Source of the DNA: Agapetus fuscipes
Lineage: Eukaryota > Arthropoda > Insecta > Trichoptera > Glossosomatidae
DNA length: 64,000 nucleotides
NCBI GenBank assembly: GCA_951799405.1
Contig: OX637334.1
Coordinates: 2,418,001 to 2,482,000, forward strand
Direction of reading: 5' to 3'
Of the stretch, positions 17,832 through 27,837 are shown in pieces. Positions within the stretch are counted from its first letter, which is position 1. Each line of letters opens with the position of its first letter. The position numbers and the translations under genes were made by a program. The notes under the pieces were generated by a model that worked only from the letters and a program-made list of their open reading frames with translations, did not search any database and was not told where the DNA came from.

Positions 17832-18232
17832 CACGTACTTATATATATCATTTTGTATTCATATTATCATATCATATCTTTTTTATTCACTGTAATTTAA
17901 TACATGTTGTTCTTTTTGGTATTTTTATGTATTTGTATTATTTTTGAAACTCTGTATCTATTTAATGTAAAAGGCACTAAGTGCCGTTAATAAATAAATA
18001 AATAAATATATTTAATTTATTACTTAACATTAATTTTAAATTAATTCTCGGTTTTTGAAGCTTTAATCATTCTTTCCAGTTGGTGTACTTAACACTTAGT
18101 GGTACAAAACCACCGAGATGGGAGACAGATGACCATGTCTTACATGTAAAAATTGAACTATTGCGCTATCAACCGGAGGATCCTTATTTTCAAGACCTTC
18201 TATAATACTGCAGATAGTTATTAGACTGCAAC
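17832..18232. other. AT-rich, AAAT microsatellite
   Basis: No gene seen. An AATA microsatellite lies at 17987-18008. 18050-18180 contains a weak tRNA-like inverted segment (TTGATAGCGCAATAG on the minus strand), too degraded to assign. Confidence 0.35.
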
Positions 18233-18302
18233 TTAAGCAAGACCCAGTTCTGTAAAGTCGGGTGAACTGCGGCGGAAATTTTTGAATTTGATATCATATT
18301 TT

Positions 18303-18597
18303 GTCCGGTCGAAAGCTCAGTTGACAAAACCCTTGCATTCAAAAGTAGAGAATTAGGGTTTGATTCCAACAGAATGTGTCAGATGTGATGACCGATTTTG
18401 GTATTTGTTAAACTGAAATCTGCCGACAAGGTTTATTTATAAGTATTTTAAATTTAATGATAATCTACCCTCGCCGGAGCAAGGAAATCTTCATTTGTTT
18501 GACGTAAGACTGACCCTTTTATCTGTGAAATAAATAGTTTCAACTATGTACCTAGATTTAAACCTCTTTGGGACAACGCGGAAAGAGTGACTGTAAA
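18303..18597 (+). mobile_element. B-SINE, old and diverged
   Basis: CCGGTCGAAAGCTCAGTTG, GGGTTTGATTCC (B box), CCGACAAGGTTTA, TTTGACGTAAGACTGACCC and GGGACAACGCGGAAAGAG preserve the order of the family, but at low identity. An upstream scrap at 18233-18270 is minus-strand T-SINE body. Confidence 0.75.
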
Positions 18598-18662
18598 AAA
18601 AGAAAATGTATGAAAGAGGTGATAGATATGAATGAATTGAAAGAGGTGTGCAAAAATATGAA
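18598..18662 (+). pseudogene. RTE-like LINE scrap
   Basis: AAAATGTATGAAAGAGGTGATAG and ATGAATTGAAAGAGGTGTGC encode a short CMKEVIDMNELKEVC-like peptide, the same region as 6530-6600. It lies immediately after the B-SINE. Confidence 0.6.
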
Positions 18663-19296
18663 TTAATGAAATATGTTTTTATTTTTATTTTTGTGTATTA
18701 ACGTACTGGAGTGTATTTTTTTGTTAATTTTTTTCAATGGTTGCTTCTGAATTCTTTCATTAAAAAGATAAACTTATAAAAATCGGATTCGTGTAGGAAA
18801 GCAGACTTTGGTAACAGATCAAATGGAAGAAGCTCTTTCAAGGCTCATGCCACCCCTAACCGAATAGTGACCGAATAACAGTTCTTACCTTATGTGAGAA
18901 AAATCAATTTGGTTATTCCATCAAAGGAAATTTCCATTCCCCACACAGCACTTCCAATTGGTGCCCTGCTCGCGTTTAATTGGATAAAAATTATTGAATA
19001 TTTCACATGGAGCGTTTCCAGGAATCGACATGACTTGGTGCCACGCTGACTTGTCTCCGAAAATGACTTATCATGGCTGTAATTCCATCTAGCGAGGCCT
19101 TTTGTATCGGGAGCGCAGAGACTTCAATGGGTCGGTTCCTGGAAGACGGGCGAGCTCTTCTCATACGGAAACGAGGCGGCAAATTGCCGGTGTGCCTTAC
19201 TCTCGTTTACATCATGCGCTCCTGGTAGTTTTGTTTCTTTATTGATTCTAACATCGTGGGATCTAAGCCTGAGGCGACAAGGATGACGTTGATGCT
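18663..19296. other. No repeat recognised; possibly low-copy DNA
   Basis: 18880-19260 is GC-balanced, free of the families seen elsewhere and without a credible ORF. If host sequence survives in this window, this is a good candidate; a cross-species alignment would decide. Confidence 0.3.
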
Positions 19297-19530
19297 ATAA
19301 TCTAAGTTGCAACGATATATAACCATTTAAAATTCATATTAAATGCATGCTCAGTAACACTAACAGACACGTACACATATCGCATCGCACAATATAAAGT
19401 CAAATCTCAAATGAACATAAGCCCTGCAACTTTTGCCGACCTTCCTTGTAACAGGGGTGATATTGGCAAAGTGAACCATATTTTACAGTATGGGTGGTCA
19501 GCCTCATACCAACCTATAAGTTAAGGAATT
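19297..19530 (-). mobile_element. A-repeat, full length
   Basis: TATAATCTAAGTTGCAACGA to CAACCTATAAGTTAAGGAA with all internal blocks; the CGCGCTTGCAAATG part is shortened to CATATCGCATCGCAC. Confidence 0.87.
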
Positions 19531-20621
19531 GATGCTTTAAAATCATTGAAAATCTGCTTTAGAATTGTTTTTCTTTGAGGCTCGGTATTTTCTAGTTTAG
19601 TTTACAGTTATTGTCATTATTAATCAAAATATTCCAGTTCGAGATAACTTAATCCGGGAATTCCCGAAGTGACAAGCCCCGCTGTAAAATCTTACCCAAA
19701 ATGATTACAATTCCACAACTGGTCATACGAATCAAATTTCGAACCTTCGTTGTCGAAACACAGATAATAATATAAGTTCTCCTGTAACGGTTCATTTAAT
19801 ATACGAGTAAAAAAATTGACTCTGTACTGTATAGTTATTTTATTGTAGACACAAAAATGTTCAGTTTACGGCAATTTTGATGTATCCTTACATTAAAAAA
19901 AATACTACTGTGAATGAAGATGACACCATCCTGAAAATCCATAATTAATTATTTAGTGGTGACAGCCGGTGAGTTAAAAGTCATAAAAAATTAACAATCG
20001 TGCCTTACAGTCATAGGGAATGAAAAAGACTCGCTTATATTTTCTAAATCTTAAGCCATCTATAATTATATATTATAGCTTTCCTAATTACCTAGTCGTA
20101 TAAACACACATAAATGGAAAACAAGTCGTAAAATAAATTGAACTGGATGTACATAAGGCTCGAAGTACGAAAATATTCAATTTTAATTGACATTTGCAGT
20201 TAGATTCTATTTGCGAAGGCAACTAACTTCAGTACGGCTTAATGCCCCTGACTAATCTTTTCAATTGTTAAAGAGTGGTTAAGAGTTTAGACACTGTGAG
20301 TGGAATTAAAGAAACTTACAAAGGACTCTTAAATTACTTGCACAGTAAACGACAACCAAGATGGTCTCTTGCATACCATGATTCAAGGGATGATCGAGGG
20401 GACAAATGCCTGAGGATGACCACGTCGAGAGTTCCTTCAGGATATATTGGCAGATATGTGCTGTTTCTCTTACGAGGATCTTAAAAGGATTGCGTTATAT
20501 ATGAAGAAATGGCAAAAAATAACATTGAACATGATGCAAACCGATGAATGGATTGAATGCAAATTTTCATATACAGCTTTTTTCTCGACGCATAAACGTC
20601 ACACTTGTATGGAACTAAGTC
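19531..20621. other. No gene seen; repeat scraps
   Basis: 19740-19815 (TTGTCGAAACACAG...TATAAGTTCTCCTGTAACGG) resembles 39640-39700. 20410-20428 has CTGAGGATGACCACGTCGAGAG, a decayed hammerhead-like core on the plus strand. 20575-20625 is a copy of the motif noted at 15002. Frames at 20275-20725 are not recognisable. Confidence 0.35.
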
Positions 20622-20855
20622 TCCTAGAATCTAGGTTGCAAAGATACATAACATTCAAAGTCCATATTAAATGCATGCCCTCAAGCACATACGTACAAGT
20701 TCACGCGTATGAACTTACAACATAAAAACCCAAATCTCAAATTACATAAACCCTGCAACTCTTGCCAGCTTTCCCTGAGACAAGGAGGACATTGGCCAAG
20801 TGAACCATTTTTTTTGCAGTATGGGTGGCCAGCAGCATACCAATCTATAAATCAA
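20622..20855 (-). mobile_element. A-repeat, full length
   Basis: AGAATCTAGGTTGCAAAGA to CCAATCTATAAATCAA, with AGACAAGGAGGACATTGGCC replacing the usual ACAGGGGTGACATTGGC. Confidence 0.83.
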
Positions 20856-21151
20856 AATTGTGACGTCATTCTTTTTGTTATGTCAATGCGGTTTCATTGA
20901 AACAGAAGAAAAAAGTTAAGAAATGAATTGAGTTATTTATATTTTCCCTACTTTTGCCGTGGCACCCCTGTTGTTGCCCTGCTAGGTGATAGATTACATT
21001 ATAAAGTGACGATTATCTTGATGCTATTGCGGCCATACAAAAATCTTCTTCACACTACAGGTGTATATAAAACTCTAATGAAAACCATTCTAACGTTTGA
21101 CAAATGCTTTTTTTAACATTCGATTTACATTAAATTAAATTAGATATATCT
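20856..21151. other. No gene seen
   Basis: Frame 20928-21116 has no recognisable features. The block CCGTGGCACCCCTGTTGTTG is GC-rich but isolated. Confidence 0.3.
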
Positions 21152-21305
21152 ATATCTATAATCTAAGTTGCAAGGATATATTTATTCAAAGCTCTCAGAT
21201 GTATGCCCACAAACAAACACGTGTAGTTCGCGCTTACAAATGCTGATTGTGTACATACAAATAAAATCCAAACCTCAAATGAACATAAGCCCTGCAACTC
21301 TTGCT
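21152..21305 (-). mobile_element. A-repeat, young subfamily, head missing
   Basis: Carries the subfamily marks AAGCTCTCAGATGTATGCCC and CAAACAAACACGTGTAGTTC shared with 26646, 26938, 29164, 43270 and 63308. Truncated after GCAACTCTTGC. Confidence 0.88.
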
Positions 21306-21673
21306 TTATATAATCAAATAAATTTATTACAATATCATATAAAGTAAATTTATAGTTGTAATATTTAGTTTTTTTTTTGTCCTGTGAAAAGCTCAATGAC
21401 CAGAGAAACAAATGAGTACTGTGTCGTTAGTTCTTGTACGACTTATTGAAACGTTTTTATTTGAGAACAGGAAAACCTCCATATCAAATATAAAGACTGG
21501 TAAATATTTATTTTTTTAAACTTTGACAAAAACTGTTTTTTTCGTTTTAAATGCAATCACCAAAATCAAAACACTATCGGTGCTATTCACGGTTCAGCCA
21601 CCACCTAACGTGAATTTTCCATACAAAGAAACGGAAAATCGTGGATCACTTGCGTATCGAAAGTGTTGTGAAT
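21306..21673. other. AT-rich, no gene seen
   Basis: TATATAATCAAATAAATTTA / TAAATTTA...TATATGATA at 21306-21352 are weakly inverted. No ORF. Confidence 0.3.
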
Positions 21674-21758
21674 AAAACGCAACGCAACTAAGCTGCACAT
21701 ATAGTGTAACTTCTTGCCTGCGTTTCCCCGATGGGGTCGCATGTGGCGCTTCGGGACC
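21674..21758 (-). mobile_element. B-SINE 3' end
   Basis: AACGCAACGCAACTAAGCTG, TGTAACTTCTTGCCTGCG and GGGGTCGCATGTGGCG are the family's 3' end in reverse. It joins an A-repeat directly at 21757. Confidence 0.8.
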
Positions 21759-21996
21759 TATAAGTTGCAATGATAAGATTTATCATTGAGGATTCATATT
21801 ACATATATGCATAATCACAAGCAGATACGTCGCGGTTGAACATGCCGCATGTGAACCAATAACATAAAAACACAAATCTCAAATCAACATACACCCTGCA
21901 ACTCTCGCCGACCTTTCCTGAAACAGGGGTGTCATTGGCAAAGTGAACCATTTAATACAGAATGGGGGGTCAGCCACATACCAACCTAGAAATTAA
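21757..21996 (-). mobile_element. A-repeat, full length
   Basis: CTATAAGTTGCAATGATAAG to CCAACCTAGAAATTAAG. The downstream flank (ACACATAGACAATGAATTA) resembles the RTE 3' UTR junction seen at 34580 and 35623, so this copy probably includes LINE 3' UTR. Confidence 0.85.
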
Positions 21997-22675
21997 GACA
22001 CATAGACAATGAATTATATTTTACAATTAGAAAATAATCTAAAGAAATACCATAATAAATATACTGGAGGGGCAAGGTGTAACTTTTGCCCCTCAGGGGG
22101 TATATAAATACAAAAAAACAACAAATGGAGAAACTGCAACGTATTCTCCAATGCGAGATATGAAATACATAGATCTAGTGCCTATGGTATTTTCTCTCTC
22201 AAACAAAAGCCAACCTTTAATAGGTGGCTTTCAATGTTGGACGACTTTCCCGTACCAAAGAAGCGAAAATCAAAGGACCGCCACTCACCTCAAATTGTGC
22301 TCTGCTGGTCCAAGATGATGCTCGTTTTCTCAGGATCCTGTGGTGCTGAGCTCTGTTCACAAACTGCCACACTTGCAAGTTATATGTAAAACAATCACAC
22401 TCACTCACAGATTTTTACGGTTAAATTTCAAATCGGTCGAGAGACATATAAAAACGTGTCTGCATGCGAACAGGACGGAACCGGAAGTTTTCAATCCATT
22501 GCTAGTTTCACGTCGCTCAGTCAAAAAAATGATATTGCCATCTTGCGATTTATTTGCACATTTATTTCAGTTTGTAACAGACCAACATGACAATTCGCTT
22601 CTTAGACTAATTAATTAAAATAAAAATAGATGACGCTATTCATGCGTCACCATATACCATTCCAATTTAAAAGCC
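21997..22675. other. Hairpin; no gene named
   Basis: 22075-22100 forms a hairpin: GGGGCAAGGTGTAACTTTTGCCCC. 22217-22620 has overlapping frames on both strands without recognisable motifs. Confidence 0.35.
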
Positions 22676-22762
22676 CTAGCCACTTATAGATCAACCGCCA
22701 TTTATTACTGTCCTTACATACTTCTTTTATTTCATCCAGAGTCATAACCTTCTTCAACACAA
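22676..22762 (-). pseudogene. RTE-like LINE C-terminus scrap
   Basis: The minus strand encodes LKKVMTLDEIKEVCKDSNKW-like residues ending in GGTTGATC, equivalent to the start of the 27960 copy. It is short and damaged. Confidence 0.6.
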
Positions 22763-23281
22763 CTCAGCAAAAAATAACGAGCTTTTAGATTAGAGCTTTC
22801 AATTAAAAAAAAAATGACGCAGCGTAACACCTGTTAGGGGTAGATCACTATAGTTAGCTATAATATTTGCGCTAATAGTGGCGACAGGCTGTCTATCGTA
22901 AAGCTGGCTAGATTCATCCCCAGACGATCCATTGACGGTAGAAAAAAGCCCTGAGTGAAAGCTTTGTTAGGGGAGATTGCGTGAACTTTGTGGGCTCCGC
23001 AAAGAAAGGGTTGACAATAGAACACCTGCAAACTTTCAAAAGCTCTCCGTTTATTTTCATTGATTGGAAAGTTCATTTATCATTTTTTGTAACAATATGT
23101 ATACTTATATGTTTTTAAGCGGGTTCTGTTTAATCAAAACTGCGGTTATTTTTACTCAATTTATTTTATCACTTTCGGTCCAGAGTTACATTTGCACAGT
23201 AGATATAGTACAACGGTTGATTGAATTCTGACTCTCCAGGCGATTCTGGCCCTAATTATACTGATGTTAAAGAACAAACAG
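22763..23281. other. No gene seen
   Basis: 22850-23060 is GC-balanced and may be low-copy; the minus-strand frame at 22858-23076 shows no family features. Confidence 0.3.
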
Positions 23282-23827
23282 ATCGGTCCGTAGTCTAGAG
23301 GTAACACTTCGGACTCGTAATTGGAAGGTCGTGGGTTTGAATCCTGGCGAACTTAAAAAAAAATGCAATTTATATTTTGAAATATGCTCTTTCCTTGACT
23401 TATAGGTTGGTATGCGGCTGACCACCCGTGCTGTAGGAAATGGTTCACTTTGCCAAAGTCACCCCTGTTTCAGGGAAAGTCGGCAGGTGTTGCAGGGTGT
23501 ATGTACATTTGAGATTCGGGTTTTTATATTGTAGGTCCACATGCGGCATGTTTAAGCGCGAACTTATACGTGTCTGCTTGTGAAAATGCATATAATGTGA
23601 ATGTATTATGTTACATATATTTGCAAATTAGATTAGATTAAATTAGATCTTTGCTGGATTGAAAAATTCACATATGTAGGTACCTTAAACAAAGACCGTT
23701 CACCAAAAGTCCATCCAGCCTTACAGTAACTGGATCTTGATTGAGAATTGGCGCTTTCTATAGCGACGACCATGTGCTTTATACAAAAACATCGCTCAAC
23801 AAATAAATCATCCTAATATTATTATAA
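23282..23827 (+). mobile_element. T-SINE, tail 'a', split by an A-repeat
   Basis: Head and first body part at 23282-23390 (TAGTCTAGAGG, CGGACTCGTAATTGG, GGGTTTGAATCCTGG), remainder at 23649-23827 (CTTTGCTGGATTGAAAAATTC ... AAATAAATCATCCTAATATT). The interrupting A-repeat is flanked by CTTT on both sides. Confidence 0.9.
23391..23648 (+). mobile_element. A-repeat inserted in a T-SINE
   Basis: TTCCTTGACTTATAGGTTGG to GATTAGATTAAATTAGAT. Since the host SINE sequence is known on both sides, this copy sets the true ends of the A-repeat as a discrete 258-bp insertion with a TTAGA-type repeat tail. Confidence 0.93.
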
Positions 23828-24124
23828 CATATGATCTTCGTCATCTCACAACTTCTATGACAGACTATTTAAAAGTCCAGTCCACTAATTTGACGACACA
23901 TTTCTGCAGCAGTAGCACGATCTAATGATTGGCTTCTAGGAACATCATTTGAGGCCGGTGCATTCATCACCATCATCATCATCATGCATGATTGCCAGTA
24001 ATGATGGTTGCCGGGGGGAATGGTTCAGCCAATTATCACGACGAATGGGTAGACTTTTGATGTCAATGAAGATGATTATTAGCATGCAAGATTCAAGTCT
24101 GTCTAGTTTCGTTTGTGTGTGTTT
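23828..24124. other. ATC microsatellite; no gene
   Basis: CACCATCATCATCATCATGC lies at about 23968-23988. An open frame across it is low-complexity. Nothing else recognised. Confidence 0.4.
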
Positions 24125-24175
24125 TTTTTTAAATAAATTCGGGAAGAGAAATGCAATTCGCTAACCTTATTTACC
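24125..24175 (-). mobile_element. C-SINE 3' end fragment
   Basis: TTTTTTTTAAATAAATTCGG and GAGAAATGCAATTCGCTAACC match the 3' part of the C-SINE at 34205. Only the tail survives. Confidence 0.6.
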
Positions 24176-24180
24176 TAGCT

Positions 24181-24290
24181 AAGACGCAACGCAACAACGC
24201 AAATAAGCCACACATATAGTGTAAGTTCTTGCCACGAGATCGCATGTGGCGAGTGAACCTATTTATTTTTACCTATTTATTTTATTGGGG
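24181..24290 (-). mobile_element. B-SINE 3' part
   Basis: AAGACGCAACGCAACAACGC, CACACATATAGTGTAAGTTC, GATCGCATGTGGCGAGTGAA. Head and middle absent. Confidence 0.78.
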
Positions 24291-24397
24291 CTTAAGTGGT
24301 GGAAGAAAACAAATATTAAATAATTTTACTTTATTGTTGAACTCCTTAAGTCTACAAATCTACAACCCTACTAAAAGTTAAGAATCTAAAACCCTGC

Positions 24398-24691
24398 TAA
24401 AATCTAAGTTGCGAGGACATGTTGACATTTAAGGCACATGTTTAATACATACCCATAAGCAGGCACATATATGTTTGCGCTTACATAACTGCATATGTAA
24501 GCGCAAACATATAAAACATATAAAACATATAAAAACATGTACGTATAAAAGAAACCAAACCTCACATGAACATAAACCTTATAGCTCCTGCCACCTTTTT
24601 CTGAAACCGGGGTAGCATTGGCACAAAAGAAACAAGTTTTTACAGCATAGAGGGTCTACAAGATAACAATCTACCTATTAGTCAAGGAACG
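24398..24691 (-). mobile_element. A-repeat, old, with internal expansion
   Basis: The region after the GCGCTTACATA segment has expanded: AACATATAAAACATATAAAA repeats and an extra inverted GTTTGCGCTTACA/TGTAAGCGCAAAC pair (24472-24510). Otherwise colinear with the family, ending GTCAAGGAA. Confidence 0.8.
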
Positions 24692-24716
24692 CAAAGAGAA
24701 AAAGATGTCAAAGGTT

Positions 24717-24830
24717 TCTAATCTAATCTAATCTAAGCTGCAAAGATATATATCATTTAAGATTTATATTAAATGCGTTCCCACAAGCAGACATGTATTA
24801 TTTCGCGCTAACACATGCCGCAAAATTCTT
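24717..24830 (-). mobile_element. A-repeat tail part
   Basis: Three CTAAT-type tail units and AAGCTGCAAAGATATATATC to ACACATGCCGC. Truncated; same subfamily as 55202 and 58233 (AAGATTTATATTAAATGC). Confidence 0.85.
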
Positions 24831-24954
24831 AACACAAAAAAATACATAGGTACTTACTCAAGATAGGATATATTTATCAATAAGTTGTTATAGTTAAATA
24901 GTTTAAATTTAATGTAGTATGAAACAATTTATAAGAAAATGTCATGTAATTCCG

Positions 24955-25140
24955 GTAATTGCAAAATAAATAAAAACAAGATGGCGTGAGGGAATTACAA
25001 AATGGCCGCCCGATAATTGTTTTGTAAAGCATTACCGTTTACCACATAACGACACAAGCGCAATAATGTGTGATTATTTAAATTGCATGCAATTGAGTTT
25101 GTGTAATTTCTCGCTCAGCCATTTTGTGTAACGTTGACCG
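24955..25140. promoter_or_regulatory. Cluster of AAGATGGCG/ATGGCCGCC motifs
   Basis: ACAAGATGGCGTG, AAAATGGCCGCCC and GCCATTTTGTG occur within 150 bp. AANATGGCNGC is the YY1/Pho-type site. No gene start can be assigned, so a regulatory role is a guess. Confidence 0.3.
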
Positions 25141-25260
25141 TTAATGAGAGCAAAAAAGCTCAAAATTAAGCTTAAATATTATGAAATAAATTAGTAGGTA
25201 CCTACATGAGTAATGTATTGCGTTTTATACTATTTTAAAAAACGTCTTATACATTACCAA

Positions 25261-25479
25261 AACTTATGAGGCTGACCACCCATACTGTAAGAAATAGTTC
25301 ACTTTGCCCATGTCCCCCCTGTTTCAGGGAAGGTTGGAAAAAGTTGCAGGACTTATGTTCATTTTAGGTTTGGATTTTAATTTTTAAGTACACATTCAGC
25401 ATTCGTCGGCGCGAATCAACACGTGACTGTTTGTGGGTATGCATTCAAAATGATAATATCGTTGTAATTTTACCGGGCT
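25261..25479 (+). mobile_element. A-repeat lacking part of head
   Basis: ACTTATGAGGCTGACCACCC through GTGACTGTTTGTGGGTATGC and TGATAATATCG. The final GCAACTTAGATTATAG is not adjacent but appears at 25783-25808, so the 25480-25782 block may be an insertion within this copy. Confidence 0.8.
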
Positions 25480-25559
25480 TAATTTAAGAATAATTGCTGT
25501 TATACATTTTTACACTATTTATTTTAGATAAGGGTCACATTAAGTTCGAACACGGAGTT

Positions 25560-25782
25560 GCTTTTGAAATGATCTCTACTACTCTCTACGATCTCTACTT
25601 ATAAGTAAAAATAATGGGTATTCTCGAAACATTGAGAACAAGCGCATGCTAGATTTCGCCAGAACATTCGACTTCGAATTTTCGAGTAAACACTCACACA
25701 ATCTCGAACAATTACAAATACAGTTATTTAAGTGCCTACATTTAGAAACACACACAGACACACAATAACACATCCGCAACAA
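25560..25782 (-). mobile_element. Possible solo LTR (copy 1)
   Basis: The minus strand has GTGTGTCTGTGTGTGTTTC, AATGTTCTGGCGAAATCTAG, GTTCTCAATGTTTCGAGAAT and TACTTATAAGTAGAGATCG. The same blocks in the same order occur at 56268-56600. A TATA-like element and a downstream AATAAA suit an LTR, but the TG/CA ends are not certain. Confidence 0.45.
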
Positions 25783-25910
25783 TATATTTGCAACTTAGAT
25801 TATAGATATTGCAGAGGTTAGCATTTCAGTTATTGACCTTGTAAAGGATCTTCCCGAGTCCCTATACACTTTTTAAAAGCTCCAGCGAGGTGTTTACCTC
25901 ATTCTATCGT

Positions 25911-26160
25911 CCTCTCAGTGCTTGTTTGGCTTATCTACCATTTGATTAAAAGATTAACTTTAAATTAAATTATCTTAAGAATCTCATTCGACACAATCTG
26001 AGTTAAGAAAAAAACGTTAAACACGATAATGTGAGAGTTGTTTGAAATATTTTTAAATCAATTTCCAGTTTTCATAGGACACATTGGTTCAGTACACATA
26101 CAAACATTGCTCATGTGAAATTACCTTTAACGTAGATAAGACAAACAAGCACTAAGGGAA
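25911..26160 (+). mobile_element. D-MITE, copy 1
   Basis: Terminal inverted repeats CAGTGCTTGTTTGGCTTATC and GATAAGACAAACAAGCACT flank a ~190-bp core containing ACACAATCTGAGTTAAG, GATAATGTGAGAGTT, TTTTCATAGGACACATTGG and CAAACATTGCTCATGTG. The same core is found at 34933, 48128, 48757, 50085 and 54730. No transposase. Confidence 0.8.
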
Positions 26161-26164
26161 CGAG

Positions 26165-26363
26165 TTGTCTACCGCGTTCTATGTCTCGGTTCCCGCCGTA
26201 CACTGGAGGCCTTTGCCGCCACAGTTCTCAGAATCGCGAGAAATGTTCCCGAATTCCAGAGCATCATCCCAGACAATATGATCTCCTTTGTACCGACAGT
26301 GTGGATAGCTAATGTCTGAATCAACAGGTGTTGGGTAAAGGAGAGATCGATAGATATAATGAT
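26165..26363. other. GC-balanced, unassigned
   Basis: CCGCGTTCTATGTCTCGG and CCCGCCGTACACTGGAGG lie here without repeat context or ORF; possible low-copy DNA. Confidence 0.25.
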
Positions 26364-26420
26364 AACATAAGGTTGATTAATTTGGTGAGCGCTGTTTTTG
26401 TGTCAATCACACCTTATAAT
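26364..26420 (-). mobile_element. T-SINE 3' tip
   Basis: GGTTGATTAATTTGGTGAGC, GCTGTTTTTGTGTCAATCAC: the last ~55 bp of tail 'a' in reverse. Confidence 0.7.
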
Positions 26421-26452
26421 AATCATATCTTAATCATATCTTATTAATCATA

Positions 26453-26645
26453 GCTTGTATGAAAAAGGTAATGACTCTGGCTGAAATGAAAGAAGTATGC
26501 AAGGACAGGAAGAAGTGGCGGCTAATCTGCAATGCTGATTTGTAATGTTAGTTTATTAGTTTGCTACATTTTTTGTATAATAATTTTTTGATTTTTTTGT
26601 ATAGATTTATTTTTAAGGTTTTGTTGTTGTTACTTAAATGTTATT
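26453..26645 (+). pseudogene. RTE-like LINE C-terminus and 3' UTR
   Basis: Encodes CMKKVMTLAEMKEVCKDRKK, then W-RLICNADL and a stop, the extreme C-terminus of the RTE-like protein. The 3' UTR follows (TTTTGTATAGATTTATTTTT, AAGGTTTTGTTGTTG, ACTTAAATGTTATTA). The same UTR precedes the A-repeat at 63308. Confidence 0.8.
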
Positions 26646-26923
26646 ATAATCTATAATAATATCTATAATCTAAGTTGCAAGGATATATTCATTTAAAGCT
26701 CTCAGATGTATGCCCACAAACAAACACGTGTAGTTCGCGCTTACAAATGCTGATTGTGTACTTACAAATAAAATCCAAACTCAAATGAACATAAGCCCTG
26801 CAACTCCTGCCGACATTCCCTGAAACAGGGGTGATATTGGCAAAGTGAACCATTTTTTACAGTATGGGTGGTCAGCCTCATACCATTTACAGTATGGGTG
26901 GTCAGCCTCATACCAATATTTAT
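26646..26923 (-). mobile_element. A-repeat, young subfamily, head duplicated
   Basis: Complete copy whose head contains a 30-bp direct duplication (TTTACAGTATGGGTGGTCAG unit at about 26855 and 26885). It forms an inverted pair with the copy at 26938. Confidence 0.9.
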
Positions 26924-26937
26924 CTTATTTATTACTC

Positions 26938-27191
26938 GTATTCCTTGACTTATAGGTTGGTATGAGGCTGACCACCCATACTGTAAAAAATGGTTCACTT
27001 AGCCAATGTCACCCCTGTTTCAGGGAATGTCGGCAAGAGTTGCAGGGCTTATGTTCATTTGAGGTTTGGATTTTATTTGTAAGTACACAATCAGCATTTG
27101 TAAGCGCGAACTACACGTGTTTGTTTGTGGGCATACATCTGAGAGCTTTGAATGAATATATCCTTGCAACTTAGATTATAGATTATAGATA
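26938..27191 (+). mobile_element. A-repeat, young subfamily, full length
   Basis: GTATTCCTTGACTTATAGG to AACTTAGATTATAGATTATAG. By eye it differs from the copy at 63308 at only about five positions over some 240 bp, so amplification was recent. Confidence 0.95.
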
Positions 27192-27352
27192 CACCTCAAA
27201 AGTCCTATACCAGCTTGGTCGTCGCTATTAAAAGCGACAACTCCAGTTGGTTTGACGCTGGATTGATCTTCGGTGATCGATTTTTGGTAATGGCAGATTA
27301 ATTTTGCAACCCGAAGTCCGAAGTGTAACCGTTAGACTACGGACCGGTCCAG
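27190..27352 (-). mobile_element. T-SINE with internal deletion
   Basis: ACACCTCAAAAGTCC...CTTGGTCGTCGCTATTAAAAG, then GGTGATCGATTTTTGGTAA, then a jump straight to the anticodon/A-box part (CCGAAGTCCGAAGTG, CTACGGACCGGTCC). The B box is lost. Confidence 0.75.
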
Positions 27353-27692
27353 GATATAAATCATAATGTTATCTAGATTGTAATGAAACTGTTTTTAGTT
27401 TTACGTCATGTAACAGAAAATTGTCATTTTCTAGAAATTAAATTTTGAAATTACAAGTACCTATTAAAAGTGGCACCGATGAGAAAATGGGATGCGTATT
27501 TGACATTATTAATTTGATTTGCTTATAAAACAAGGGTTATTAAATATGTATGACCTTATTTTTTTTTCAAAATAATTTTGATGAGTGTTATTTTGAAATG
27601 AGTGTTGTTTAGTCATAGAATGATTATTTTAATATATATTTATTTGTAGGACATATTTTTTGATGGAAAGATGTTTGGAAGTATGAAATATG
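27353..27692. other. AT-rich, no gene seen
   Basis: No ORF or recognised repeat. Confidence 0.3.
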
Positions 27693-27837
27693 CACCTACA
27701 ATATAAAACCCAATCTCAAATGAACATAAGCCCTGCAACTCTTGCCGACCTTCCCTGAAACAGGGGTGACATTGGCAAAGTGAACTATTTTTTACAGTAT
27801 GGTTGGTCAGCCTCATACCAACTTATAAGTCAAGGAA
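27693..27837 (-). mobile_element. A-repeat joined to RTE 3' UTR
   Basis: The minus strand reads RTE C-terminus (28370-27960), 3' UTR (27960-27838), then GTATTCCTTGACTTATAAGT and the A-repeat without a break. The distal tail is missing (ends at CTACAATATAAAACCCAA). Confidence 0.9.

Noticed and set aside
26646..27191. Inverted A-repeat pair as a single TIR transposon
   Set aside because: Each half is a complete element with its own tail; heads face each other and other copies occur singly.
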